Made by a program: the position numbers and the translations under genes. Positions 44,196-52,497 of a stretch of DNA of 64,000 nt are shown here, piece by piece. Under the pieces are notes generated by a model. It saw only the letters and a list, made by a program, of their open reading frames with translations. It searched no databases and was not told the DNA's origin. Origin of the DNA: DAIOEK01 sp963708715 (GTDB taxonomy: Bacteria > Chloroflexota > Anaerolineae > Anaerolineales > Anaerolineaceae); assembly GCA_963708715.1 (NCBI GenBank), contig CAVPSU010000001.1:1860001-1924000 (forward strand). The letters run 5' to 3'. How positions within the stretch are numbered: the first letter of the stretch is position 1; every line of letters starts with the position of its first letter.

Positions 44196-46051
44196 AGTCC
44201 TTCACGGCTTTGTTCCATCGGTGTCGTATCATAGCCATCTTTATTGATTCGTCTGATCAGGATATCCTGCATCTCATGGACTGAAGGCAATTTTTCCATC
44301 GGGCAGGGTGCAGTATGTTTCAATATTATTCCACCCGACCACTTATTTGCAGGGGGATCATAGTCAACATATTTTTGACAGATCGTCACCCGAAAATTAC
44401 CGAACTCATTATAGGGGGGCGTACCTCCAGGAGTCTTGGGCTTGTGCCAGATCGTCCCAAAGATCGGTCTGTAAGGGTCAAGATCCCCCTGAATAAGGGA
44501 GACTCCTTCCATCCATTTCGGTTTGCTCAAGCCGAGGTAATCCAGAATCGTCGGTCCGATATCCAGGTTGCTAGTATTACTGGTGAGTCTTCCACGATAC
44601 TCTCCTGATGGGAACCAGATCACCAGGGGGATCCTGTGAATCGTCTCCCGGCTTCGGGGATGGTCAGTGTAAAGGATCACAATTGTATTTTCCAATTGTC
44701 CGTTTTTAGTGAGGGTAGAAAACATGTCTTTCAAGTACCCATCAAAATCCCGGATGGCATCATCATAAAAATCGGCCATCCATTCACCGGTTTGATCAGT
44801 TTCACCTGAAAAGAATTTGGAGGAAGGGTCGTATCTTGGACCATGGGTTCCGAGCAAATGCATGTGGACAAAATAGGGTTGTTTCGATTCAGAGATTACC
44901 TTCATTAACTCTGGAATCCGTTCTTGCCGATCTTCAATGTTATTATCTTCGAAAACCTGGGTGAACGGATCGGGCATTATTCGAATATAGGATATATGCA
45001 AGAGGCGATCAGAGACTCGTTCAATAAGGCTATCCAACAGGAATCGAGCCGGATCAGGCAGGTACTGGCTGATGTATCGGGAAAATATACTGCTTTCCAG
45101 GGCTACTCCACTGGCTCTATGAAACCCACTTTTGATATTAAGTTTTAAGGCGTCCTCATAGGTCGAGTAGGTGATCTCATAGTTTAAATAACCGGAATCC
45201 ATCAGGATACCAGGGAAATGTTCATACGCGTCTTTCCCCTGGTATGTGTCAGGATACTTACTTACCCTCGTCCTGGTTGGCAGTTTCCCAGTAAAGATCG
45301 AGCCTACAGAACCTGCTGAATTATTTGCGTTGGAAAAATGGTTTTCCATGACCAAAGCATCTTCCACAATAGTGGTTAGAAAAGGCGTTGTATCCCTTTC
45401 ATATCCATAAAACGGAAGATGGCTGGCGTCCAATGCGTCTGTTCCCACAAGAATAATATTGGGAGTGCGAGTGAGATTCCTCGTGTTGACCATGCGGGCG
45501 GATTCGGTTCGAGTGAAAAATCCAGTGATCACAGCGGTTGTGGATAAAGCAAAAAGGATGAAGGCAGACATCCGGATCGTTTTTTGTTTATGCGGATTGG
45601 ATGCCAATCTGATTGATTGTTGATACATCAGGAAGAATAATACAGCGATCAGGCACAGATATGCTCCTCGCCATACCCCTCTTGACCTGATGATTCCATA
45701 CTTGAGAATGGTGTATGTAAAATTATCGACGATCAATAAAAAAGTAATTGATAGAAAGAATGCTGTGATCAGCAGGAGAATTACTTTTGCACCAGATTTC
45801 GCCCATGTATAAGGGAGTAGAGATAAAACAGAGAGGAGAAAAATAAGCGGAATAATGACGAGGAAAATCGTCCATTCTGTTTGAAGATAAACCAGTATTT
45901 TTTGCCCAACCGATAACGCATCCAGAAAAGAGGGTTTCGTAACAAAAAATATCCATTCCATAAAGACATAAAAGCAGATGGACAGATAACAAATCGCCGG
46001 AACAGTAATGAAATTATTGTGCGGGGTCGATTTAAATGGTGGTTGCGTCAT
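44165..46051 (-). CDS. Membrane sulfatase-fold protein (LTA-synthase/arylsulfatase-like)
   Basis: The protein (628 residues) has about five N-terminal transmembrane helices (to about 190) and then an alkaline-phosphatase-superfamily extracellular domain. Visible are ILVGTDALDASHLPFYGY, a possible nucleophile region in ANNSAGSVGSIFTGKLP, HMHLLGTHGPRYDP and LYTDHPRSRE (metal-binding Asp and His). The formylglycine Cys-x-Pro-x-Arg signature of true sulfatases is missing, so a phosphoglycerol or phosphoethanolamine transferase role is more likely. The gap 46052-46283 shows nothing. Confidence 0.82.
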   Translation of the reverse strand: MTQPPFKSTPHNNFITVPAICYLSICFYVFMEWIFFVTKPSFLDALSVGQKILVYLQTEWTIFLVIIPLIFLLSVLSLLPYTWAKSGAKVILLLITAFFLSITFLLIVDNFTYTILKYGIIRSRGVWRGAYLCLIAVLFFLMYQQSIRLASNPHKQKTIRMSAFILFALSTTAVITGFFTRTESARMVNTRNLTRTPNIILVGTDALDASHLPFYGYERDTTPFLTTIVEDALVMENHFSNANNSAGSVGSIFTGKLPTRTRVSKYPDTYQGKDAYEHFPGILMDSGYLNYEITYSTYEDALKLNIKSGFHRASGVALESSIFSRYISQYLPDPARFLLDSLIERVSDRLLHISYIRIMPDPFTQVFEDNNIEDRQERIPELMKVISESKQPYFVHMHLLGTHGPRYDPSSKFFSGETDQTGEWMADFYDDAIRDFDGYLKDMFSTLTKNGQLENTIVILYTDHPRSRETIHRIPLVIWFPSGEYRGRLTSNTSNLDIGPTILDYLGLSKPKWMEGVSLIQGDLDPYRPIFGTIWHKPKTPGGTPPYNEFGNFRVTICQKYVDYDPPANKWSGGIILKHTAPCPMEKLPSVHEMQDILIRRINKDGYDTTPMEQSREGLYSPLISSRE

Positions 46052-46283
46052 GAGCTGCCTTGATGTTCCCGGATCTCGTGATTGGATATTTTTTTAAAAT
46101 TTCCTACCGATAGTATCAGTAATTTTCCATCTGGGCAACGATGAATAACAGGAACGGAAATGTAACGCGGGTGAAATCTTTATCTGAGGGATTCGTATTT
46201 ACCCAAAACTGCTCTAACCAATTAACGATTTGTTATTGAAGCTTGAGATAATACATGACTGATCAAACCGGGCAACTATTTTC

Positions 46284-46976
46284 CTAGTAGCGGTGTGTCC
46301 CATCGCATAAGGGTTTGTTGTCGGATTTACCGCATCTACATAAAGTTACTCTATTACGAATTTCCATCGGCTCCCCATCTGCCCGCTCAATTGGAATGTA
46401 TCCGGTCACCCACAGGGGTCCTTCGATAGGACCTTCGGCTGTGTATTCGGTTGTCACTGCAATCTGGATCGGTAAATCGGGTTCAATATCAGGCTCTGTG
46501 CGGGATAGACTATACAGGTATGACCCGGCAGGGCAACGCTCAATCATTGCGATCACATTCGATCGAATTTCCGTATCCTCAGTCTCCGGGACCATATCAT
46601 CGACGGTTCTGAAACGATTTCCACAAAAACCTGAGCTCATGCAGAGGCTGTTGTCTCGTCGGACTGATATATTGGTGCCTTCTCCTATTTCAATTTGACG
46701 ATCCGCCGTCAAGCCTGTATCGGCGGTTTCAGAACCGTCGAACCTATTCTCACAATGAGTACCGTCACAAAACGGTTTTTTATTGGACGCACCACATCGA
46801 CACAAAGAATAATCACCTGTTGTCTGAATGTCTTTGTCTTTCCTCCAGGCTATCGGTTCACCAAATTCCGTTACCACCTGTGATTTTTCAACCAAAGGAA
46901 TATGCCCATCCACATGATAAGGTCCATCAACTTGAATTCTGATCCTGGCTGATCTCTCATTATTTCCAGTATTCAT
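46284..46976 (-). CDS. Double CDGSH iron-sulfur protein with a central ferredoxin-like domain
   Basis: The protein (230 residues) has two CDGSH 2Fe-2S motifs, CRCGASNKKPFCDGTH (about residue 60) and CRCGKSDNKPLCDGTH (at the C-terminus). Between them lies a segment with three Cys (NSLCMSSGFCGNRF and ERCPAGSYLYSL) similar to the divergent Fer4_19/DUF1271 module. It is probably a redox-active cytosolic protein. ATG 46976 follows GGAGG. It is divergent from the MBL-fold gene. Confidence 0.88.
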   Translation of the reverse strand: MNTGNNERSARIRIQVDGPYHVDGHIPLVEKSQVVTEFGEPIAWRKDKDIQTTGDYSLCRCGASNKKPFCDGTHCENRFDGSETADTGLTADRQIEIGEGTNISVRRDNSLCMSSGFCGNRFRTVDDMVPETEDTEIRSNVIAMIERCPAGSYLYSLSRTEPDIEPDLPIQIAVTTEYTAEGPIEGPLWVTGYIPIERADGEPMEIRNRVTLCRCGKSDNKPLCDGTHRY

Positions 46977-47050
46977 CCGACTACCTCCAGTAAATTGAAC
47001 TGCCTTCCTAATTGTATCTACTTTCTCATGAGAGTTATCCAAATACCATG

Positions 47051-47056
47051 TATAAT
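47051..47056 (+). promoter_or_regulatory. Candidate -10 box of the MBL-mutY-pcm operon
   Basis: TATAAT at 47051-47056 lies 28 bp before the first start codon. No good -35 box is clear (TTATCC at 47035 is a weak match). Confidence 0.4.
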
Positions 47057-47078
47057 TTCATCAAATCTTGGAGGTTTC

Positions 47079-47744
47079 ATGGAAATAACATGGTATGGAC
47101 ATTCCTGTTTCCGGCTGACCGAACGAGGAATTGCAACAGTGGTCACCGATCCGTTCGATTCAAACATAGCTGGCTACGAGCCTTTAAAGCTGAAGTCAGA
47201 CATTTGCACGGTAAGTCATGACTCTGCTGGACATAATTTTACTTCAGTTGTAAAGGGTGATCCACGGATCATTACAGGTGCAGGGGAATATGAAATTGGT
47301 GGTGTTTTCATCACCGGTATCCAGACGGACGGCGCGGGGAAAAAGAAGGAAGGTGAGATCCGAAACACACTGTATGTGTTTGATTACTTCGGGCTCACAG
47401 TTGCCCACCTGGGTGATATGGCCCGAGTACCCTCACAGACAGAAGTGGAAGCCCTTGGTCCGGTCCATATCGCTTTGGTGCCTGTCGGCGGAGGCGGGAG
47501 TCTAAATGCTGCTAAAGCGGCTGAAGTAATCAGTCTTTTGGAACCGAACATTGTAATCCCCATGCATTACTCGACCTACCACAGCAAACCTGAAAATCTG
47601 GAGCCATTAAATAAGTTCACAAAAGAGATGGGTTTATCTGCCATCGAGAATCTGCCATCCCTAAAAGTGACACTCTCATCCCTGCCGGATGAGACTCACG
47701 TGTACACACTGGAGTATGAACATGCCAGAAACGGGACAGCCTAA
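47079..47744 (+). CDS. MBL-fold metal-dependent hydrolase (UlaG-like)
   Basis: The protein (221 residues) belongs to the beta-lactamase-like fold with motifs TWYGHSCFRL, TDPFD, CTVSHDSAGHN (the usual HxHxDH is here H-D-S-A-G-H), GAGEYEIGGVFITGI, VAHLGDMAR and IPMHY. The incomplete HxHxDH suggests altered metal binding, but this is common in UlaG relatives. ATG 47079 follows GGAGG 4 bp upstream. It overlaps the following gene by 23 bp. Confidence 0.88.
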   Translation: MEITWYGHSCFRLTERGIATVVTDPFDSNIAGYEPLKLKSDICTVSHDSAGHNFTSVVKGDPRIITGAGEYEIGGVFITGIQTDGAGKKKEGEIRNTLYVFDYFGLTVAHLGDMARVPSQTEVEALGPVHIALVPVGGGGSLNAAKAAEVISLLEPNIVIPMHYSTYHSKPENLEPLNKFTKEMGLSAIENLPSLKVTLSSLPDETHVYTLEYEHARNGTA

Positions 47745-48045
47745 ATCAGCAAAACTGATCATGACCTGGGATATCACCCCAAACCGCGAACAGGAATATT
47801 TTGAGTTTGTAGTTCGGGATTTTATTCCAGGTATACAGACGCTTGGTTTTGAGATCCAGGAAGCCTGGGCGACCGCCTATGGAGAACGTCCTCAAATACA
47901 GGTCGGCGCCACGATGCCATCTGCTGATGATATACGATTGGCTATGAGTACCAATGAATGGATAAATCTGCATCAGCAATTGATGGATGTGGTTCTTCAT
48001 TATGAGGAAAAGATCGTTCCAGCGCAATCCCGGTTTCAATTTTAA
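47722..48045 (+). CDS. Conserved hypothetical protein (107 residues)
   Basis: The protein begins MPETGQPKSAKLIMTWDITPNREQEYFEFVVRDF in pieces typical of a ferredoxin-like dimeric barrel; the middle has GFEIQEAWATAYGERPQIQVG. No named family is certain. It is translationally coupled to the MBL gene (23-bp overlap) and lies 5 bp before mutY. ATG 47722 has GGAG upstream. Confidence 0.7.
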   Translation: MPETGQPKSAKLIMTWDITPNREQEYFEFVVRDFIPGIQTLGFEIQEAWATAYGERPQIQVGATMPSADDIRLAMSTNEWINLHQQLMDVVLHYEEKIVPAQSRFQF

Positions 48046-48050
48046 CTTCC

Positions 48051-49136
48051 ATGCAAAACGAAATATCCACGCGGCTGCTGGAATGGTATGCCCTCCATGC
48101 GCGTGATTTACCCTGGCGCAAATCACGAGATCCATACGAAATTTGGGTCGCAGAGATCATGCTGCAACAAACCCGGGTCGATACGGTCCTTCCATATTAT
48201 GAACGTTGGCTGAAACGATTTCCAGGCATTAACGAACTTGCCGAAAGCAGTCAACATGATGTCTTAAACCTTTGGGAGGGGCTCGGCTATTATAGTCGTG
48301 CAAGAAATTTCCATCTTGCCGCGCAAATTGTGGTTCGGGAATTTGGTGGAGTGATCCCTCAGGAGCCTGAGCTATTAGTCAAGTTGCCGGGGATCGGTAA
48401 AGCGGGCGCAGCGGATATTTCTTCCATAGCATTCGGGAAAGATATTGGTACTGTGGAGGGCAATATACGCAGAATAGTTGCCCGATTACTGGACCTTTCC
48501 ACAACATTGGGCACCAAGACATTTGAATCACAGATTCAGACATTTATTAATGCCAATCTACCGGCTGGCAAAGCGGGTGATTACAACCAGGCATGGATGG
48601 ATCTGGGGGCGACCATCTGCACACCGGAAAACCCCAATTGCCAGGCTTGTCCTCTCAGGAACGATTGCATCGCCCGCAAGAATGGCACACAGACTCGTCG
48701 TCCGATCAGGCAGATGAAAAATGCCCTACCGGAAATCGTCGTCACTGCCGGAATCCTGTTTGATAATAGTAGAGAAAGAGTCCTGATCACCCGGCGACCA
48801 CAAAAGGGATTACTTGGTGGTCTGTGGGAATTTCCGGGTGGAAAATTGGAAGCTGATGAAACGCTGGAAGTTTGTCTAGCCCGGGAATGGATGGAAGAGT
48901 TGGGCATTGCCATTCAGGTTGGTCAGCAACAGGGAAAATATAAACATGCGTACTCCCATTTCAAAGTACTTCTCTATACCTTTTTTTGTCATTCTCCGAT
49001 GGTTACACCATTGACTTTGGTAGAATCTGAATATGCCTGGGTGCAAGTAGGAGAATTGGATAGCTATCCAATGGGAAAGATCGACAGGATGATATCCCGC
49101 AGCTTAAGTAAACAGATCACTGTTCCCTACGTGTAA
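48051..49136 (+). CDS. mutY: A/G-specific adenine DNA glycosylase MutY
   Basis: The protein (361 residues) has the HhH-GPD domain with IMLQQTRVDTVLPYYERW (Glu35 of the usual pair), the helix-hairpin-helix LPGIGKAGAADI and the 4Fe-4S set C-x6-C-x2-C-x5-C in CTPENPNCQACPLRNDC. A C-terminal NUDIX-like MutT domain follows (RPQKGLLGGLWEFPGGKLE). The catalytic Asp of the LDGNVKRV motif is Glu136 here (TVEGNIRRI). It removes adenine opposite 8-oxoguanine. It lies in a four-gene operon. Confidence 0.92.
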   Translation: MQNEISTRLLEWYALHARDLPWRKSRDPYEIWVAEIMLQQTRVDTVLPYYERWLKRFPGINELAESSQHDVLNLWEGLGYYSRARNFHLAAQIVVREFGGVIPQEPELLVKLPGIGKAGAADISSIAFGKDIGTVEGNIRRIVARLLDLSTTLGTKTFESQIQTFINANLPAGKAGDYNQAWMDLGATICTPENPNCQACPLRNDCIARKNGTQTRRPIRQMKNALPEIVVTAGILFDNSRERVLITRRPQKGLLGGLWEFPGGKLEADETLEVCLAREWMEELGIAIQVGQQQGKYKHAYSHFKVLLYTFFCHSPMVTPLTLVESEYAWVQVGELDSYPMGKIDRMISRSLSKQITVPYV

Positions 49137-49170
49137 AAATTTTTGGAATTATTTCTGTAGTTTGGTGGAC

Positions 49171-49818
49171 ATGGAAGACTATCAGGAAGCTCGGGAGAAG
49201 ATGGTGACCTGGCAAATCGAACGCCGGGGCGTTTTCGATGAGCGGGTACTCGAGGCGATGCGGTCCGTTCCCCGTCATCAATTTGTTCCCACCCGGTTGG
49301 CGTCTGAAGCATACTCAGACTATCCATTGCCCATCGGATATGAGCAGACAATCTCACAACCATATATCGTTGCACTGATGACCTCCTTGTTGGATCTTAA
49401 ACCAGATGGGAAGGTTTTGGAGATAGGTACTGGTTCTGGTTATCAGACAGCGATCCTGTGCACACTGGCTGGACATGTTACCAGTTTGGAGATCATACCT
49501 GCATTGGCTGAAAATGCGCGTCAAACCCTGAAAGATTGCGATATCCAAAATATGGAAATTCATTGTCAGGATGGCTCCGGTGGATATCCAGAAAACGCGC
49601 CTTACGATGGGATCCTGGTTGCCGCCTGTGCTCCAAGAGTGCCTGATGTCCTGGTAGCCCAACTTCGGGAAGGTGGAAAACTGGTTATACCGGTAGGAGA
49701 CCGCTGGCAGCAAATCTTGCAGGTCTGGACAAAAGATCAAACTGGAGAGATCACTGAATCGGACCATATCCCGGTTGCATTTGTGCCCCTCAGGGGTAAA
49801 TGGGGATTTAAATCATAA
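49171..49818 (+). CDS. pcm: Protein-L-isoaspartate O-methyltransferase
   Basis: The protein (215 residues) shows the standard PCMT blocks: VPRHQFVP, AYSDYPLPIGYEQTISQPYIVALMT, LEIGTGSGYQTAIL (SAM site), DGSGGYPENAPYDGILVAA and GGKLVIPVGD. It repairs isoaspartyl residues in aged proteins. The start is not sharply defined: ATG 49171, GTG 49165 and TTG 49162 are in frame. It closes the operon that also holds mutY. Confidence 0.93.
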   Translation: MEDYQEAREKMVTWQIERRGVFDERVLEAMRSVPRHQFVPTRLASEAYSDYPLPIGYEQTISQPYIVALMTSLLDLKPDGKVLEIGTGSGYQTAILCTLAGHVTSLEIIPALAENARQTLKDCDIQNMEIHCQDGSGGYPENAPYDGILVAACAPRVPDVLVAQLREGGKLVIPVGDRWQQILQVWTKDQTGEITESDHIPVAFVPLRGKWGFKS

Positions 49819-49850
49819 GAGGTGGAAACGAGACCTCGTTTCCACCTCTT
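49817..49850. terminator. Strong terminator at the end of the mutY-pcm operon
   Basis: A perfect 16-bp stem, AAGAGGTGGAAACGAG (49817-49832) and its complement (49835-49850), has a 2-nt loop as written. It also lies just before the 3' end of convergent RNase J. Confidence 0.85.
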
Positions 49851-49864
49851 CGTCTAATAACAAA

Positions 49865-51505
49865 TTATGATTTTCCGATATTGATAAAAACAACCGGTCG
49901 TCTTCTGGTTTCAGTATAGATGTGAGATTGCGCGATATTCTTCAACTCATTCCGATCTTTTCCACCGTTTCGCTTAATGGCATCCGTTATTCGCTTCTTA
50001 AGACCAACCTGGAAATCGCCGTTCTCTGAAAGTGTTATAAAACCATGAGTGATAATTTCCGGATCGCCCAAGATGTCATTCGTAAATCGATCCAAATTTA
50101 CGTGGATAAGGACCATTCCATCCTGTGCTAATTGTTCCCGTTCATGCATAATATCATGGTTCACATCACCCACACCCGAACCATCCACAAATACATCACC
50201 AGCAGGTACCCGACCATCCAGCTTCATCCCTTTTTCGTTGATTTCGATGACCTGACCGTTTTCAATGACACAGATGTTCTCAGATGGTACACCAACTTCT
50301 TGCGCCAGCTTTGAATGCTGTTTCAAATGCCGTAATTCTCCGTGGATGGGTATGAAGTATTTTGGTCTGACCAAATGGAGCAATAGCTTCATTTCTTCCT
50401 GGCTGGCATGACCGGAGACATGAACGGATGCGATTTCTTCATATATCACATTCGCCCCGCGTTCGAATAAGCGGTTGATCATTCTTGAGATGGGTTCTTC
50501 GTTTCCCGGGATGGGATGGGAGGATAGTACGATCGTATCGCCTTCTTTGATGTCAAATTGTCGGTTCGTCCCCATCGAGAGTCTGCCCAAAATCGAGGAA
50601 GGTTCTCCTTGAGAACCAGTGCACATGATCACCACATCTTTGTCTTTGAGCCCAAGCGCTTGATCAATGGGAACTTGTACCCCTTCTGGAATATCCAGGT
50701 AACCCAATTTTCCAGCCATTTTGGCGTTATCCACCATCGATGAGCCAGCGAATGCCAATTTTCGACCAAAATTCGCTGCAGCCTTGGCCACTTGATGCAT
50801 ACGACTGACCAATGATGCGAACGAAACCACGATTATTCTGTTAGGCGCTTCCCGAAATACTTTATCAAAAGCAGCATCCACCACTTTTTCTGAAGGAGTC
50901 CAACCAGGTCTTTCCGAGTTAGTCGAATCCGCCAACAATGCCAATACCCCGCGGGATGCGAATTCCGCCAGCTTGGCATAATCGGTAGGCCAATTATCCA
51001 CAGGTGTATGGTCGAATTTATAATCGCCTGAATGAACGATCAATCCATAGGGGGTGGTGATACCCAAACCCACTGCGTCCGGAATCGAATGGCAAACGTG
51101 GAAAAATTCTACATCGAAGGGTCCGATAGTTATTTTGTCACCGGCATGAACCGTGTTGAGTACGGTCCTGGTAGCCAGACCATTTTTACCGATCTTGACT
51201 TCGATCAATCCTCGGGTAAGGGGGGTTGCGTAGATTGGGGCATTGATCTCCTGAAGGATATGATGAATCGCTCCAGTATGATCTTCATGCCCATGGGTGA
51301 TAACAATCCCACGGACCCATTCTTTTCGTTGGATCAGATATTCGATATCGGGGATGATGTAGTCAATACCCAGCATATCGCTGGAGGGAAACATTAAACC
51401 CGTGTCAACAATGAGGATATTCTCCCCATATTCGTAGACCATGAGGTTTTTTCCAACCTCTCCTAGCCCACCGAGGGGAATGATCCGTAATGCATTATTT
51501 ATCAT
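49865..51505 (-). CDS. rnj: Ribonuclease J
   Basis: The protein (546 residues) is an RNase J of the MBL/beta-CASP family: LGGLGEVGKNLMVYEY at the start, metal motif THGHEDHTGA (H71, H73, D75, H76), the DSTNSERPGWTPSE beta-CASP motif, the MCTGSQGEPSS motif and HASQEEMKLLL later. The C-terminal domain is present. It carries out 5'-exonuclease and endonuclease mRNA processing in bacteria without RNase E dominance. ATG 51505 is used. Confidence 0.96.
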   Translation of the reverse strand: MINNALRIIPLGGLGEVGKNLMVYEYGENILIVDTGLMFPSSDMLGIDYIIPDIEYLIQRKEWVRGIVITHGHEDHTGAIHHILQEINAPIYATPLTRGLIEVKIGKNGLATRTVLNTVHAGDKITIGPFDVEFFHVCHSIPDAVGLGITTPYGLIVHSGDYKFDHTPVDNWPTDYAKLAEFASRGVLALLADSTNSERPGWTPSEKVVDAAFDKVFREAPNRIIVVSFASLVSRMHQVAKAAANFGRKLAFAGSSMVDNAKMAGKLGYLDIPEGVQVPIDQALGLKDKDVVIMCTGSQGEPSSILGRLSMGTNRQFDIKEGDTIVLSSHPIPGNEEPISRMINRLFERGANVIYEEIASVHVSGHASQEEMKLLLHLVRPKYFIPIHGELRHLKQHSKLAQEVGVPSENICVIENGQVIEINEKGMKLDGRVPAGDVFVDGSGVGDVNHDIMHEREQLAQDGMVLIHVNLDRFTNDILGDPEIITHGFITLSENGDFQVGLKKRITDAIKRNGGKDRNELKNIAQSHIYTETRRRPVVFINIGKS

Positions 51506-51530
51506 GTATTAAAACCTTTATTTCTTCAAA

Positions 51531-51550
51531 GCTCCGGATCTAGCCGGAGC
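51531..51550. other. Hairpin between sortase and RNase J genes
   Basis: GCTCCGG (51531-51537) pairs with CCGGAGC (51544-51550) with a 6-nt loop. On the minus strand a short TTTG run follows. It could end the sortase transcript or be part of the RNase J leader; RNase J genes are often autoregulated via the leader. Confidence 0.5.
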
Positions 51551-51648
51551 AAAAGTTCATATTAAAAAATCTCGGATTATTAATCCGTCTGACTGAATTC
51601 TATCATGATGATAGTGATGTGTCAAAATGTATGACAACTGGGAAGGGA

Positions 51649-52440
51649 TTAAGGAGCCACCTGGCTCAATTCAGGAGATTTTTCATTAACGACGGGATAC
51701 GCAACAACAATAAACCGATGTGTATTATTTCTTTTCGGCCAACAAGTAACCAGGGTAAGACGATCGTCCTCGGTTTCATTGATCCATTGGGCATTTTCCA
51801 TCCGGGTTTCAATGCTGGCATCCCTCTCTTTGAGTACCATCATTGTCGATACTTCATACCAAAACGATTTGCTACCGGAATACAGGTGAATCAAATCTCC
51901 CTTCTTGAGATAAACAAGATTCGCGAAGACTTTTCCGAACTCATTATGATGACCATTGAGGACGACGTTCCCTGAAACACCTAATGGAGCGGAATGATCA
52001 TGCCATCCAACGGCAAATTCGTCTGGTGCATTCCATTGTTCAAACCATTGGTCTTTTACCTCAACCGATTGATTCGAAGCAATGATCACTGGTGCATCCA
52101 GATGAATGGAATCGATCACAATTCGGTCCGGAATATAGGCATTGCGGATAGTTAGGGGAGGTGAACTCTCCTGGTTAAGAAGCATCCGATCGATTGCATA
52201 TAATTCCTGCCGTAATTCTATTTTATTTGCCTGGAAATCAAGATCGGATGTATCACGCTGATCCTTTTTTAGCTTATCCAAAGGGGGATAAGTTACAATC
52301 CCGGTTTCATTGATCCGTTTTTCGAAAAGATATTCGTGAATTGTTCCAGGAATATCCAGAAATAGATTAATGATCGAAATCCCAATTAATAGAATTCCAA
52401 TGGTGAATAACTGAATGGGTTGAATGGATTTGTGATTCAT
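51649..52440 (-). CDS. Sortase (class D/E-like)
   Basis: The protein (263 residues) has an N-terminal membrane helix (about 10-30) and a sortase domain (about 105-255). Catalytic residues are visible: His164 in NGHHNEFG, Cys233 in TLVTCWP and Arg242 in HRFIVVAYP. It cleaves an xPxTG-like signal and links it to a cell-surface amine. The only substrate candidate in the window is the preceding gene (IPVTG). It is 57 bp downstream of that gene, across a hairpin. Confidence 0.93.
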   Translation of the reverse strand: MNHKSIQPIQLFTIGILLIGISIINLFLDIPGTIHEYLFEKRINETGIVTYPPLDKLKKDQRDTSDLDFQANKIELRQELYAIDRMLLNQESSPPLTIRNAYIPDRIVIDSIHLDAPVIIASNQSVEVKDQWFEQWNAPDEFAVGWHDHSAPLGVSGNVVLNGHHNEFGKVFANLVYLKKGDLIHLYSGSKSFWYEVSTMMVLKERDASIETRMENAQWINETEDDRLTLVTCWPKRNNTHRFIVVAYPVVNEKSPELSQVAP

Positions 52441-52451
52441 GCAGGCTATCC

Positions 52452-52483
52452 CAGAGTTGGACGCTTAGGGGCGTCCAACTCTG
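52452..52483 (-). other. Intercistronic hairpin between sortase substrate and sortase
   Basis: A perfect 13-bp stem, CAGAGTTGGACGC with GCGTCCAACTCTG, has a 6-nt loop. No U-tract follows on the minus strand. It may reduce read-through from the substrate gene to the sortase gene or stabilise the upstream mRNA. Confidence 0.75.
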
Positions 52484-52497
52484 AATAGGTTTGTGTG

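Noticed and set aside
47201..47235. Loss of function of the MBL protein because of an incomplete HxHxDH motif
   Set aside because: UlaG-like relatives with altered motifs are common, so inactivity cannot be claimed.
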